Source of the DNA: Theropithecus gelada
Taxonomy: Eukaryota; Chordata; Mammalia; Primates; Cercopithecidae
Length of the DNA: 64,000 bases
Assembly (NCBI RefSeq): GCF_003255815.1
Contig: NC_037680.1
Span: 12,994,603 to 13,058,602 of the forward strand
Reading direction: 5' to 3'
Each line of letters starts with the position of its first letter. The stretch's first letter is position 1. Positions 45,113 to 58,030 of this stretch are shown here, one piece after another. The notes under the pieces were generated by a model that saw nothing but the letters and a program-made list of their open reading frames with translations, was not told the origin of the DNA and searched no databases. Both the position numbers and the translations under genes were made by a program.

Positions 45113-46457
45113 AAAGAACTCTGTTGTGTGTTCAAGCTACTTCCAGACTAAATTACTCTTTTGAGCATTCTCAGTTTTTCTAAGCCTGTCCTTGTTGTCA
45201 TTTTAAAAGGAAGAAATAAGTTGAAAGTTCAAATTAAAATTATTCATTCGTTTTAAGGTAACATTATTTCTGGTTTTTGGGAGCCAAACTCTTTTTTACA
45301 TCTGTTTTAAAGATATAGCAGAAGGAAAACTTCTTGAAGTCATTTTTACTTCATTTACACATCTGCAAATGCAGTTGAACTAGAAAGATTCTTTTCAGAT
45401 CCTAAATCCAGTGATTAAGTTTCATATTACATTTAAAAAGACCTCATACTGGAAGGATCCACTGTCCCTCTATCAGAAATTTTCTTCACCTCCAGTTTAG
45501 CATTGTTTCTGTACAGTAATTGTTGACCCCCCCCCAAGACACAGTGAGGCTCAGATGTTCATCTCTTGAAAAATGGGTACTCAAATCTTGACATTTAGAA
45601 ATTGTCTTCTCATGGGAAATTTCTTGAATGTAATCTTAAAATATTATTTGAGTTTATTTTATGCCTATTTTCTAAGAAGTCCACAGTTAACTTGGTTTAT
45701 TATTAGCTTTTGGGGTACATATTCAGACTTGATGTTTCTCTTAGTCAATATCTTTGTAGTGTTTGTGTTCTTATACTTCTGTCCCAAAGACCTAATTTAC
45801 TAAGCTAAAAAAAAAAAAAAAGCTAATTTCTGGATCTCTGATTGGCAAAGTTTCTACTATTGGTTTATATTACATGCTTATACCCTGGTGGTGTAGCTGC
45901 TTTCATTATTGCTATAGTTAAGTAGTAATAGAGATAATTAAGTAACAGTTTTATGTTCAGAATCCTCCTTATTTTGCCCTCTCGGTGCTTTTTCTGTTCC
46001 TTCAACAAGATAGTGAAGCTAATAAAGGCAGGCAGTTAAAGCCACACAATGAATCATTGCTTGATTTAAAAGAGTACTAGAAAATGGTGACTTTGTGCCT
46101 AGAAAGAATAGTGGGTATACTTGATCTGCTTTTCATCTTTTTTTTTTTTTTTTCATGTATAGCATCATCTTTTTGCTTGAGTTATTTTCTTTGCCTCCAC
46201 AATGTGCAAATTAATATTATTTAAACTTTCTCTTTAGCATTTTTAGTATGTTCAGTCAACTTATTTAGTATGTCTTTTCCCTTTTCCCCTTTGTTCTATG
46301 TGCAAAACGAATAAAACAGATTTTATAGATTAGTTCTATTTAATGAATAACTTTATTAAAACTATTACATCAATCTTGTCATACCCAGCTCACAGTTCAT
46401 ACTATTAATACTGCGTTCCCTCCTTGCACGCTTCCCCTGTTAGAAAATAGAGGGTTT

Positions 46458-46752
46458 GGGCTAGGTGCGGTGACTCACACCTGTAATCCCAGCACTTTGG
46501 GAGGCTGAGGCAGGTGGATCACCTGAGCTCAAGAGTTCGAGACCAGCCTGGCCAACATGGTGAATACAAAAATACTAAAAATACAAAAATTAGCCTGTGT
46601 GGTGGTGCACACCTGTAATCCCAGCTACTCCGGAGGCTGAGGCAGGAGAATTGCTTGAACCCAGGAGGCAGAGCTTTCAGTGAGCCGAGATCATACCTCT
46701 GCACTCCAGCCTGGGCAACAAGAGCAAACCTCCACCTCAAAAAAAAAAAAAG
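46458..46752 (+). mobile_element. Alu, sense, next to CCNT2 exon 3
   Basis: Sense Alu from GGGCTAGGTGCGGTGAC to a poly-A at 46739-46751. It ends only 60 bp before the exon 3 acceptor. Confidence 0.93.
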
Positions 46753-46812
46753 AAAACAGAGTTTTTTGAAATGTATTTGTTTTTAAATCACCAGAGTTTT
46801 CTCTTTCTGCAG

Positions 46813-46941
46813 ATAATATCGTCTACTGCATTATTTTTGGCTGCAAAAGTGGAAGAACAGGCTCGAAAACTTGAACATGTTATCAAAGTAGCACATGCTT
46901 GTCTTCATCCTCTAGAGCCACTGCTGGATACTAAATGTGAT
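46813..46941 (+). CDS. CCNT2: CCNT2 coding exon 3, residues 81-123
   Basis: Forty-three codons encode IISSTALFLAAKVEEQARKL and on to LLDTKCD. This is the core of the first cyclin box, including the AAKVEEQ segment typical of transcriptional cyclins. Lys and Glu in the KVEE motif are the usual cyclin-box residues at the kinase interface. Both ends are phase 0. The donor is GTATGTAAA at 46942. Reading through the donor gives a short ORF that stops at 46974-46976, which is only intron read-through. Confidence 0.97.
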
Positions 46942-48952
46942 GTATGTAAATACTGGATTTTTTATTTTTCTTTGTAAATTTGAAACTTTTTCATAATGTA
47001 GGCCTAACAAAAATACAGTTCAATTAGTGTTGCCTTCCAAATGCTGCTTATTTTATTACCTCTTAGGAATGCAATGCCAGGAAGCAGTCTGGCAGAAAAA
47101 CATTTCACGTATGTTCATGAATTTGGATGTCATTCTGAATTATAGAAGGCTTTGATTCCAGATGCTTTGTTGATTCAGAGATACTTTTGTTTCACATTTT
47201 GTTGTTCAGAGTTATGATACATGTAGAGGGTAAGCCCTGTCACCTCCCCTGGAAGCTGTATTTGAGACCAGATTATAAATAACCCCTTAATTTGTCAACA
47301 GATGAAGGAACAGAAAATCTTCTGAATTTACCCCTAAATGAGTAGTCTTTTTAAAGTATTGTTCCTTTTTAAATGCATGTACTGCTACTTATCTCTGATA
47401 CATAAAGCTGCATTTTGCTATGCTTTCATGAGCAGCGTTTTTTTAGTATTTTAATTTTCCTAGAGTAATGTTACTTTCCAGACAACTTTATCATCAACAT
47501 TGTAATAGACCTTATTTGAAAGAACTATTTTAAATTTTTCTGACATCTTAAGATGGAAGTTAGAATTGTGGCCCTTTAAAAATTTTCGGCCAGGCGCAAT
47601 GGCTCATGCCTGTAATCCCAGCACTTTGGGAGGCCGAGGCAGGCAGATCACCTGAGGTCGGGAGTTTGAGACCAGCCTGACCAATATGGAGAAACCCTGT
47701 CTCTACTAAAAATACAAAATTAGCGAGGCGTGGTGGCGCATGCCTGTAATCCCAGCTACTTGGGAGGCTGAGGCAGGAGAATCGCTTAAACCCGGGAGGC
47801 AGAGGTTGCAGTGAACCGAGATCACACCATTGCACTCTAGCCTAGGCAACAAGAGCAAAAAAACGTCTCAAAAAAAAAATTTTTTTTCTAGCATCCCGAG
47901 TTACTTAATCAGGAACCTTTACCTATTAAATGACTAACAGATTATGTTAATTCAAAGTCCAGATTAATTTAAGCTTCAGTGGAACTATATCTGATTTTAT
48001 TAATGGCAAGTTTTGTCATAGATGTTGGCTTTAAGGGAGTAAACTATTAATGTAGCCATTAAATAATAGTTTGTCATTATTTAATGATAATTCCTACAGT
48101 TTCTATTAACTGTACAAATTCAGAACTATTTCTTGGGGTACTGTTTAAATAATAGAAATTGTGTTCTAAAAGTCAGCCCAATGACCTTTCAAAATAGAGC
48201 ATAAATAAAATGAAAGATACTTTTACTCTCTGGCTTTAGCAATATGTCCTTACAAAAATGAATATAGGTATATTCATATCGGTAATATAGTACTTCCTTA
48301 TCACTTTGTTCAATTGTCATGATTTCAGAATAGGACAGCAGTAAATTTTTCATATCCTTTATTTCCAGAGTAATTGTAGTAGATAAAATTTCTTGAAATT
48401 GAGTAAGGAGGTGCTCTGGTATTTATGTCCCCATAGGTATGAAATACATTATTTTGGTATGTTTGATAATTTCTAAGGTGGCAGGGAAGTTAATTCTAAA
48501 ATTAACTCACTGACTTACTGTGACTTTTGAGGAATTACCACATGAAATGTCCTAGAGTGAGTTTGTAAGCCAGGTTTGAGTTAAAGGCAGGTTTGAGTTT
48601 GATGTTTTTAATTGACTTGGACTTCCTGTCTTTAATATCTCTTGAAGCACCAATGCCTAGGTTGTTTCACTTTACAGACTGTGCACATCTCCTTTTTTCA
48701 ATTAAATTGCCCCCTTTCATATTGTTTAGTTTCTTGTTTTTTGCTGTTTGTTTCCTGTTACAGAAAGTAATTCAGTTTAGGCTTGCCACAGAATACAGGT
48801 TTTCTCTGTCACCCTCAATTTATTTTCTCCATATTTTCAAACTACTGTGGTTCTTTTGTAATCAACCTGTAATTCTCACAAGATGTAACAGTCATGTAGT
48901 CTAGTAATGTTACTTTTATTTTAATCAATTTGATAATATTTTTATCTGACAG
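46942..48952 (+). other. CCNT2: CCNT2 intron 3
   Basis: About 2.0 kb of intron. It contains one Alu in the + orientation (47588-47879). I see nothing recognisable in 46942-47587 or 47880-48952 beyond AT-rich sequence. Confidence 0.9.
47588..47879 (+). mobile_element. Alu, sense, CCNT2 intron 3
   Basis: Sense Alu from GGCCAGGCGCAATGGCTCAT to an A-rich end at 47879. Confidence 0.94.
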
Positions 48953-49013
48953 GCTTACCTTCAACAGACTCAAGAACTGGTTATACTTGAAACCATAATG
49001 CTACAAACTCTAG
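48953..49013 (+). CDS. CCNT2: CCNT2 coding exon 4, residues 124-144
   Basis: Sixty-one nucleotides encode AYLQQTQELVILETIMLQTL plus the first base of Gly144, the last helix of the first cyclin box. The acceptor is TTTATCTGACAG and the donor GTACGTA at 49014. The exon was found from the protein and lacks an internal start. Confidence 0.97.
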
Positions 49014-49405
49014 GTACGTACTTACATCAGATAATGGCTTTTTGTGTGTACTTCCCTAAAGCATTCTAAATAAGTGAAAAGATTTCTGAAATAATTGTAT
49101 TATTGAAGAAAGTTACTTTAAAACAGGTTTTAGACCAGAATAACGTTGCCTGGTTATAAGGAAATTACTTTTCTAGAATTTAATTTCATTTGGCATAATT
49201 AAATTGAATGGTAAACATACCCTACAGTATGATTTCTTAGGTTTTCAGGTAGTTGAAGTACGAAGTACTATGCTTCACTCTGGATTTGCACTGGAGAGTA
49301 AAACGGTCCTTTAGGGCTGTTTCATATGATTGTGATGTATACAAACCTACACAGCAGTCCTTGTTCTCCTTGAGCTTCCAGTCAGTATTTTATGAGTATA
49401 TCGCC

Positions 49406-49717
49406 TTTTTATTTTTATTTATTTATTTATTTTTTTAAGATGGAGTCTCGCTCTGTCGCCCAGGCTGGAGTGCAGTGGTGCAATCTCGGCTCACTGCAAC
49501 CTCTGCCTCCTGGGTTCAAGCAGTTCTCCTGCCTCAGTCTCCCGAGTAGCTGGGACTACAGGCACATACTGCCACGCCAGTTATTTTTCTGTAATTTAGT
49601 AGAGACGGGGTTTCACCATGTTGCCCAGGCTGGTCACGAACTCTTGAGCTCAGGCAATCCGCCCACCTTGCCCTCCCAAAGTGCTGGGATTATAGGCATG
49701 TGCCACCGCGCCCAGCC
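49406..49717 (-). mobile_element. Alu, antisense, CCNT2 intron 4
   Basis: TTTA-rich tail, then AGATGGAGTCTCGCTCTGTC to CCGCGCCCAGCC. Confidence 0.93.
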
Positions 49718-50169
49718 TATCAGGATTTTTAATGTGACATAGTAATTATTTAAATGTTGGTCGTCCTTTTTTAAAAGTGTATCTTTGTATGCAAGTTCAT
49801 TTACTCTCATCATTCACCTTACTCAATTTACTGAAATTGAGGCCTAAGAAAGTGATGGCTTATCTAAAGTCATACATTACTTCTGGAAGAACCCACTAGG
49901 ATGTGGTAGGAAGAACATGGGCTTTGGGGAGATCCGAGTTAAAATCTGTAGGCCTCTGATTTGCTTTGTAAACTTGGGCAAAAGTTCCTTTACCTGTCAT
50001 ACCTCCATTCTGTGGCCGTGGAATAGTATCTGAGTCATATCGTGAATTTGTCATTTTTTAAATTTATTGTTCCATTCCCAGATGTTGCATAGAAGTGTGA
50101 TAAATCAGTCACAACTTCCCATTGTGACAGACTCTTCATTATAAAACTAGCTTGTGTGAAATACATATA

Positions 50170-51518
50170 CGGTTGACCCTCAAACAGCACAGGTTTGAAC
50201 TCCATTGGTCCACATGGATTTTTTTCAATAAACAATACTGGAAAATTGGAAATTTGCAACAATTTGAAAAGCTTGTAGGTGAACCGTAGCCTAGAAATAT
50301 TGAAAAAATTAAGAAAAAGTTGGATATGTCATGAATGCATAAAATATATATAGATATTAGTCTATTAATATTTACTGCCATAAAATATACATAAATCTAT
50401 TTTTAAAAGATAAAAATTTTAAAAACTTAGGCACACAAGCACAGAGCATACATGGCTGTATTTGCAGTTAAGAGAAAATGTAAACAAACAAATGTAAAGG
50501 TACATAAAATTAACTTTAATACATACATAACTGTACTACTGTGATAATTTTGTAGCCACCTCCTGTTGCTATTGCAATGAGCTCACGTGTTATGAGTATC
50601 CACTTAAAATGCTGTGTGACACTTGTTATCTCTGAACAGTTTGTCTCTCCAGTAAGTTACATATTGCAGTAAAAGAAGTTCTGGCATATTTTTACCGTAT
50701 TTAGTGCAATACTGGAAACTTTGATTAACACCATGGGACCCATACAGAGTGCCTCAAGTGATGCCAGAAGTGCTCCCAAGAAGCAGATAAAAGTTGTGAT
50801 GTTACCAAAAAAAAGTTGAATTGTTTGATATGTATTGTAGATTGAGGTCTGTAGCTACAGTTGCCCACCATTTCAAAATAATGAATCCAGTGTAAGGTTC
50901 AGTGTGAAAGAAGAAAAAGACATTTTTGAAGCCATCACTGCAGCTATACAAGCAGGCACAAAAACCTTGCACTTTATCTCATATTGAAAATGCAGCTTTT
51001 ATGTGAATGCAGGATTGCTATAAGAAGGGTATACCTATGGACTCTAATATGATTGGAGAGAAGCTTAAAGCAAAGGGAAGGTGAAGGATCTAAAGCCAGA
51101 GAATTTAATGCCAGCAAAAGACAGAAATTATGGTATATTTCTGTAAAGTTACACCACGTGTTGCCTGCCTCTCTTGCCTCCCCTTTTGTGTCTTCCAACC
51201 TGAGACAGTGAGACCAACCCCTCTTCTTCCTTGGCCTACTATGAAGACCTTTATGATGATCCACTTTCACTTAATACTAGTAAATACATTTTTTCTTCCT
51301 TATGATTTTCTTAATAGTTTCTTTAGCTTACTATGTTGCAAAAATACAGTATATGATACGTATGCAAAATATGTGTTCATTAACTGTTTATGTTACCAGT
51401 AAGGCTTCAACGGTAAGCAGGTTCTGGTCAACGATAGTTAAGTCTTAGGAGAGTACGTGGATTTTCAACTGTGTGAGGATTGGCACCCCTAGGCCCTGCG
51501 TTTTTCAAAGGTCAACTG
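50170..51518 (+). mobile_element. Tigger2-like DNA transposon, internally deleted
   Basis: Starts CGGTTGACCCTCAAACAGCA and ends CAAAGGTCAACTG, with TA on each side (50168-50169, 51519-51520). Internal sequence follows Tigger2: a transposase start near 50734 (ATGGGACCCATACAGAGTGC) with early stops and most of the transposase missing. Confidence 0.88.
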
Positions 51519-52573
51519 TAAATTCTTTGAAGTTTCTATAAAATGAAAAGATGCCAAAAAAGTGAGGGTTTTATTTCTTGCAAATCCAATGATTTACCAT
51601 GTTATTGTTTTACTTTACAAAATTATATAAATTTCATTTAGGTAAAAAATTGAAAATGAAAAATTTTAAATCATTATATAATGCAATTATTATATAAAAT
51701 CATAATGTAATATCCATATTGTTTATGACATATTCTTAGGCACAGAGAATGAGAAGGTATTTTAAGGGGAACATTAGAATTTAGAAGATATGCCTCTGTG
51801 GCTTTATTTAAAGTATTTTGCATATTTAATTGCAGTAGAACTATATATAGACCACACAACAACTTTATAAATCTAGGTTACCCATTTGTTAGGATTTTAT
51901 TTACTTACTGCTTCTGAAGACAACCAAATGTGATCTTCACTTTTAATAAAAACAGAAATCCTGCCACACCTAAGGGTTGATTGCACGTTGAAAGCTTTTA
52001 AACATTTCGTCTTTCGTATTAGAAACAGTAGTTTAAGCAGTCATGAGACCTCTAGGGTTTGTTTGTCATATGATTTTAATTATTAATGAAGTATAGTTAT
52101 AAGATGAAACCCTTTGATCTAGAGTGCCATATCATTTAAAAGCTCATTTCTGCCACTGTGGCCCAACAGTTAATGTTTATGAAAAATGTGCTTTTCATGT
52201 CTTCTGAAAGAAAGCTTGGAATATTAAGAAAGATATTACGTAGTTGAATTTCGTCCTTAAATTGTGGGACCAGCTTAACAATTGTATTTGCCAGGAGTTT
52301 AATTTGTTTTTAACTTTAAGATAATCCCAAATCATTTATAATTCAGAATTTCAAACAAATTTACCCTTGGTCTTTTAACTTTATTTTCATAATTGAGACA
52401 TTGTATTTGAAAAATTATATCTTGTCATTGGAAAAGTAATGAGAATGTCAGTGATGAGAAACTTTAATTTTGGATTTTTCCTAATAATGAAGAATATATT
52501 ATATGTTTATGGCATTTCTCAGGCAAGTATTGTAGTGGTAAGTGATTGGAAAAAAAAGTGCTTATCATTTCAG

Positions 52574-52636
52574 GTTTTGAGATCACCATTGAACACCCAC
52601 ACACAGATGTGGTGAAATGTACCCAGTTAGTAAGAG
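52574..52636 (+). CDS. CCNT2: CCNT2 coding exon 5, residues 144-165
   Basis: Two bases finish Gly144, 20 codons encode FEITIEHPHTDVVKCTQLVR, and one base opens Ala165. This is the linker and first helix leading into the second cyclin box. The acceptor is CATTTCAG and the donor GTAGGT at 52637. The exon is 63 nt. Confidence 0.97.
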
Positions 52637-53084
52637 GTAGGTGATCCTTAAAACTTTTAAGATAAGTATTAATGCTTTTTATTATCTATAATTGATTTGG
52701 GTGCTATTTTGTTCTTCTATCCTTTTGTTAGGTTGCATTAAAAGTAGGGGGAAATGTCATTTTTTAAGCATTACTTTTTAGTGCTCTACATCTGCCTATT
52801 CATCTACTTCTACTTGTGATTCTACCTGGTATGTTAGCTTCCTTTAAACATAGGTAAGAATCTCATTTCACTAAAACTTTGGAGGGCTTCCAAGTATTAG
52901 TACTCTATCCATCCCCCATTGAGCTCTCTCAGTCAGGTGTGGGCCAATAGTGCATAGGTCCAGAAGACAATATTAATTTTAGGTTTGTGTCAAACTTTGA
53001 CTTTTGAAAAGTGATAATAGTTGAAGAATTTTGAGGCCAATCTCAGGCCTTTCAGATAAAAATTGCCTTTGTTAAAAGATTTGT

Positions 53085-53365
53085 CAGTATGGTGGCTCCC
53101 ACCTGTAATCCCAGCCCTTTGGGAGGCTGAGGCAGGCCGATTGCTTGAGCTCAGGAGTTCGAGACCAGCCTGGGCAACATGATGAAACTGCATCTCTACA
53201 AAAAACACAAAAATTAGCTGGTTTGGTGGCACACGCCTGTAGTCTCAACTATTCAGTAGGCTGAGGTGGGAGGATGACTTGAGCCCAGGAGTCTGAGGTT
53301 GCAGTGAGCCCAGATCATGCCCCTGCACTCCACCTTGGGCAACAAGAGTGAGACCCTATCTCAAA
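53085..53365 (+). mobile_element. Alu, sense, old
   Basis: Starts at TATGGTGGCTCCCACCTG (first bases lost) and ends ACCCTATCTCAAAAAG. AluJ-like. Confidence 0.9.
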
Positions 53366-55603
53366 AAGTTATTTTTTGGGGGGAAGTGTTTTGCCCATAT
53401 TCGTTTGGGCAAACTAAAATTGATTCAATGTATTTTTCGAGGGTCTTTGACATTACTAAAAGTGATTTCCTTTTTATGTGTAATGGAGAAATAATTATAG
53501 GGCATAAAAAATATAGTTTGTGATGTGCCTGTTAAGCCTCTTGTTTATAAACAGGAGTACTTTTTAGAAGTATTGCTTTGCTGCTTGTAAAGTATCTAGT
53601 AGTATCTGATACAGCATTTTTCTACTCCTGAATAAATCCTATATATCTGTTGTGTCCCTAGAAACATTTTTTACACAGTTGCATGTTGTTCTGCTTCTTA
53701 CTTCTACTTTCCTGTTTCCATTTCAAGTGTTAATGTATTCATAGCAGCCACTTGGGACCTGTAGTGTGCCATTTTCTGTTACTTCCTTTTTGAAAATAGA
53801 ATTTTGCAGTTTCATTCATTTACTACCAAGCTTTTTTAGATTTATCCTAAACAAAATGAGTAAGACTTTTGAAAGTCTTGTGTTTTTAGTATTTATCTAA
53901 GTATTCTCACATTTTATTCATTTTAAATTGAATTCATTTTGTATCTAATGATTTATTATGTTAGTGGCTACAATTTTTTAAAAATTGTCTGATAGTATCA
54001 TTAGGAAGTGGACGTCTGAAAATTCAATTTGTATTTTTTGTAGTAGCATACATTATCATTTGTAAGCTAGAGCATATTTTAACTGTGGTTCCTGTTCTTC
54101 GTGGTTATATCAGTGTGTTTTATAGCACATTTTCATGTCAATATTACAGTATAGCATAGAATTGTATACATAACTAGTTGTAGATGTTGAATTAAGAAAA
54201 AAGGGTTAGTTTTTTTTAAAAACTTGAAAAAGGGTAAGCTAAACTTTATAAGCATTGTAGCCATATAATTTGCTTTAAATTGAGAGCCTATTGAAGAAAC
54301 ATTAGTCGAAGGGAGTATATGTTTAAAAATATTACTTATGAATATTAACTTAGGAAATTGGATTTTCAGGTTACTGTTGTGAAATTTGAGTCAACTTTAA
54401 ATTGTTTATCAGAGATTAATATTTTTTGTACCTGTTCTCCTACAACTAAAAATTCTAGAGAGACATGAAGTCAGTTTACTTGAAAAATGAAATAGTAACT
54501 TTTAAAACATTTACAAAAACTACAAATTTGATATATCCAAAACAAAATATTTAGACCAGATTATTTGTTGTTGTTAATGTTAGAATGTGACTGATTCTTT
54601 GAGTACAAACCGTGTATATGTTTAATGTCATTTTGTCTGACTAACATTTCAGGTAACGATAGAATATATATCACTCCATTTTAAAAGTATTCTTTCATGT
54701 TTTAGTGTCTTTTTTTTTTCCTTTACTCTTTTACAACTTTCAGCTAACAGCATTTCCCCTCTATTCTTCTCTATTGCACAGTGACTGTTTCTAGATCACT
54801 GAATTTAGATACATCCCTAGGTGAAAATTGCTAATGGCATTTTTTAATTATTATTTTTTCCTTCTCTACGTATTTTTATTCGGGGGGGAGGGGAAAATAA
54901 ATTTAATTTCTGTGAAGTCTTTTTCCCCCCTCTGGAGATGAGAAAGTTGATATTATGCTACTTTGCTGCAGAATTGGCTAATGTCATTTTACAGGGACCT
55001 TCACTTCTGTGATTTCTCCTTCCCTCCCCACCAGGAAAGTCACACTGCCTCCAAGACATCTGATGCTTTGACACTCTTCCTTAGCACAACTCTGCTAAAC
55101 CCCAGTCCCTTTTGTAAAACCTTTATGTTGATGATCCACATGGGGCAGCAGGGATTACAGGTGCCATGAATAAAAAATAGGGGAGGGGGGAAGAAATTTG
55201 AGGACTGTTAGAGGGGTGGAGTTGAGATAAACTGATCCTAGGTGAGCAGAGGGGAAAGGTGTGTCAGTGATTGTGGATGTAATTGGGAAAAAGGGAAATG
55301 GTAACAAGGGCATCCCTGTTGGGAAGACTAAGAGGCAGAATAAGGGGAGGGGAAACTTCAGTGTCTTAAGCTGATTAAAAATTGCCTTTCTGTTGGGGAC
55401 CAGTGTTGAAGCATTCTGATCCTCCCTAGAATACCTGTATCTTTCCTAAGTTTGTCTTTAATTACATTCTGTAATTTGAAATAAATTACAGTGGAGCCTC
55501 CTGTATCTATACCCGTATGCTGTTTGTAGGTTTATTCTCTGTTGTTGCTTAATAGCATGATGAAAAACTGAGCAGTTCGTGCTCTGTGTTTTGTGGGGTG
55601 GGG

Positions 55604-55628
55604 GTTTGTTTTGTTTTGTTTTGTTTTG
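55604..55628 (+). repeat. (GTTTT)n short repeat
   Basis: About five GTTTT units in CCNT2 intron 5. Confidence 0.9.
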
Positions 55629-56066
55629 ATGGAAGTATTTAAGCCAACTTAAATATGACTGAGGATTAAGTCTGGCAGGCAACTCTTTGTATTTTGTATT
55701 AGACTTCAAAATCTTTTCTTCTTCTTCTTCTTTTTTTTTTAAATCCAGGAGAATGCTTTATTGCAACTTTTAGCTGACTAGATGCTTAACTTAGTAACAA
55801 GTTTAGCCCTTGTAACTGGCTAGCTAAAAGCAAATCGGCTTGTTTCTCAGATCTTTGGGGGATAGCAAGAAACATTTGAGTGAATGTTGTTGAAGATTTT
55901 CAGTAGTATAGAAAATGATGGCGCTCTTGTGATATTTGTAAGTAGTAAGTAAAATTTACTTTTTGTGTACAAATCTTTGAAGTTTTTGTTGTGTTGAGAA
56001 CTTTTTGATGGTAGCACGTTAAAGCTGATAGTATTGTCTTCGTTTTTTTTTTTTCTTTTCTTACAG

Positions 56067-56112
56067 CAAGCAAGGATTTGGCACAGACATCCTATTTCAT
56101 GGCTACCAACAG
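56067..56112 (+). CDS. CCNT2: CCNT2 coding exon 6, residues 165-180
   Basis: A 46-nt exon encodes the end of Ala165, SKDLAQTSYFMATN and two bases of Ser180, within the second cyclin box. The acceptor tract is strong (poly-T, TTACAG). The donor is CAG/GTTGTT, which matches consensus only at the GT core and position +6 and is unusually weak. Skipping this exon would shift the frame. The frame across to 57723 fits the known protein exactly, so this boundary is well supported despite the weak site. Confidence 0.95.
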
Positions 56113-57722
56113 GTTGTTATCCTGACCCTCTTTGTTGCACTGTTGTAGCACACTATAGCTTCCTTTAATGCAGGGCCCCCTCAATGTGTCTCTTACCCTT
56201 GTTGCAACAGGAGACTGGACCATCTACTGTGGTGGTACCTTCCTGTTTGCTTTGCGGTGTATTGTACAAGGGACTTTGGGCACAGAGGGGTTAAATGCAC
56301 AATGTGAAGTGTAGTGGTGCTTTCTGATGACATATTCTCGATTTGTGAGTGCATAAGTCTAAAATTGGTAGCCTGAATAGCAGCTAAAGATTACAAAGAG
56401 CTAAACTTAACGTAGAAATTCGAGCAACTTGGTAAGTATAAAGCTATTTCCAGTTTACAATTATAGTTAAATGACAATTTTTAAAATTTCACGTTGATCC
56501 AGTCTTAACTTTAAAATACTCTAATTAAAGTTTTTTTAATAAATAAAATTTATGTAATTTGAAATTTTTTTCCAGATAATACCCACTAGTAGCAAGTTAA
56601 AAGTAGTCAAGTCCTATCCATGCCTGGATTTGCATAAACACAATTTTTCTTTTTTTTTTTTAAACAAAAAAACCTTCCTTTTCAGTTTATGTAGAGTAAA
56701 AAATGGTATGCGTTTATGGCTGATCAGATAACATTTCCATCATTGAAACTGAACTGGAAGAATAGTTTTAAGGAGCCTTTAATATATAATTCTGTTCTAT
56801 ATTTATTTTATTAATGATTTAAATTTGTTTTTTTGAGTGGATCATTGGGGAGAAGGGACCACGCCAGCTTTGTAGGGTCCCTAATTTCTTGTGACACTGA
56901 TAAGTTTTATTTACAGTTTCGGATTGGCAAATACTGCTATATTTTCTCAAATATCTGTTGTTGGGATTTAACCTCTATCCCCAGTAATTCTGAACAACAA
57001 CATAAAAAGACTTAAATTTGAAACTTTGATTAGAAAAGACCAGCTGTGACACATATTAACATGCCCCATATTTGGCATATAGTGGAAGGAGAAAGGTAGT
57101 ATTTTTGCAGTATTTAATAACATTGAGCCTTGAAGCTGTTTGGCAAAAGGTAAGTTTCCTTTGTGGCTTTGCCGAAAAACAAGGCATAGGTTTACATAGA
57201 TATGTGTTTAATTCTCTCTGCTTCACTAAAGAAAGCAAATACTTATCAAGCCAAATACTTATCAAGCCACATCAGATGGGATAATCCCTGATTATTGTGA
57301 CATTGAAATTACTTTGTCAGTTTTACAAATAGTCTTTATTTTTACATTTACATATTTACCATGACATTACAAAAGAAAAATACCACAAAAAATTTACAGT
57401 GTTATCTATATAGTGATTATTGCAAATATACTATCCTCTTCTCCTTTTATAAAATACTTCAATTTTAGATGTAAAAACAAAATTTTAAATATTAATATAT
57501 TAGTAGTAGTAATATACTGTTGGGAGTGAGGGGAAATGTTCATTATATGTAGATTTTTTAGTACTAGAATTTTATAACTTAGCTTTTAATTTAATAAGGT
57601 TTTATACTCTAGACTTAAAGATAGAGTTTAAATTTTGCTCTAATCTTACTGGTAAATGTTTTTCTTTGTTTTACATACTTGAATTTTTATGGCTCTCCAT
57701 TTTCAAACCTGCTCTGCAACAG
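56113..57722 (+). other. CCNT2: CCNT2 intron 6
   Basis: This 1.6-kb intron contains no repeat that I recognise. The first 200 bases are rich in TTGT and TGTT motifs. The intron ends CTCTGCAACAG, so the bases CAACAG occur both just before the donor and at the acceptor. Confidence 0.88.
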
Positions 57723-57886
57723 TCTGCATCTTACAACCTTCTGTCTTCAGTACAAACCAACAGTGATAGCATGTGTATGCATTCATTTGGCTTGCAAATG
57801 GTCCAATTGGGAGATCCCTGTATCAACTGATGGAAAGCATTGGTGGGAATATGTGGATCCTACAGTTACTCTAGAATTATTAGATG
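57723..57886 (+). CDS. CCNT2: CCNT2 coding exon 7, residues 180-235
   Basis: The exon completes Ser180, encodes 54 residues from LHLTTFCLQYKPTVIACVCI to TLELLD, and gives one base of Glu235. It forms most of the second cyclin box, including the conserved ACKWSNWEIPVS and HWWEYVDP segments of cyclin T proteins. The donor is GTAAGT at 57887. Confidence 0.97.
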
Positions 57887-58030
57887 GTAAGTAGAGAAAA
57901 TACATTTTTAACAATTTGGATTTATCTAAGTTGGCAGTTGTCTGAATTGACAATAGAAAGTGTCAGTGCGCTATCAAATGAACAGAATGAAAACAAGAAT
58001 TCATCAGCCTAAAGAAAAAAAGAATTGAAT

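Larger units (their letters stand above)
29870..46812 (+). other. CCNT2: CCNT2 intron 2 (about 16.9 kb)
   Basis: This long intron holds most of the repeat content of the gene. It has Alus at about 31308, 32951, 34341, 35702, 37859, 38066, 39105, 39423, 40697, 41482, 41702, 44809 and 46458, antisense L1 pieces at 34170-35700 and 39714-41455, and MIRs at 33560 and 43490. The stretches 29870-31307, 31612-32950, 35967-37858, 38369-39104, 41977-43489 and 45128-46457 contain nothing that I recognise. Donor is GTAAGT; the acceptor is TTTTCTCTTTCTGCAG. Confidence 0.9.
49014..52573 (+). other. CCNT2: CCNT2 intron 4
   Basis: This 3.6-kb intron holds an antisense Alu (about 49406-49717) and a Tigger2-like DNA transposon (50170-51518). 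The remainder (49014-49405, 49718-50167, 51521-52573) is AT-rich with no recognisable element. Confidence 0.9.
52637..56066 (+). other. CCNT2: CCNT2 intron 5
   Basis: A 3.4-kb intron with one + strand Alu (about 53085-53365), a short GTTTT repeat (about 55604-55628) and a CTT-rich run near 55715. The sequence from 53366 to 56066 is otherwise non-repetitive to my eye. It ends in a long pyrimidine tract and TTACAG. Confidence 0.9.
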
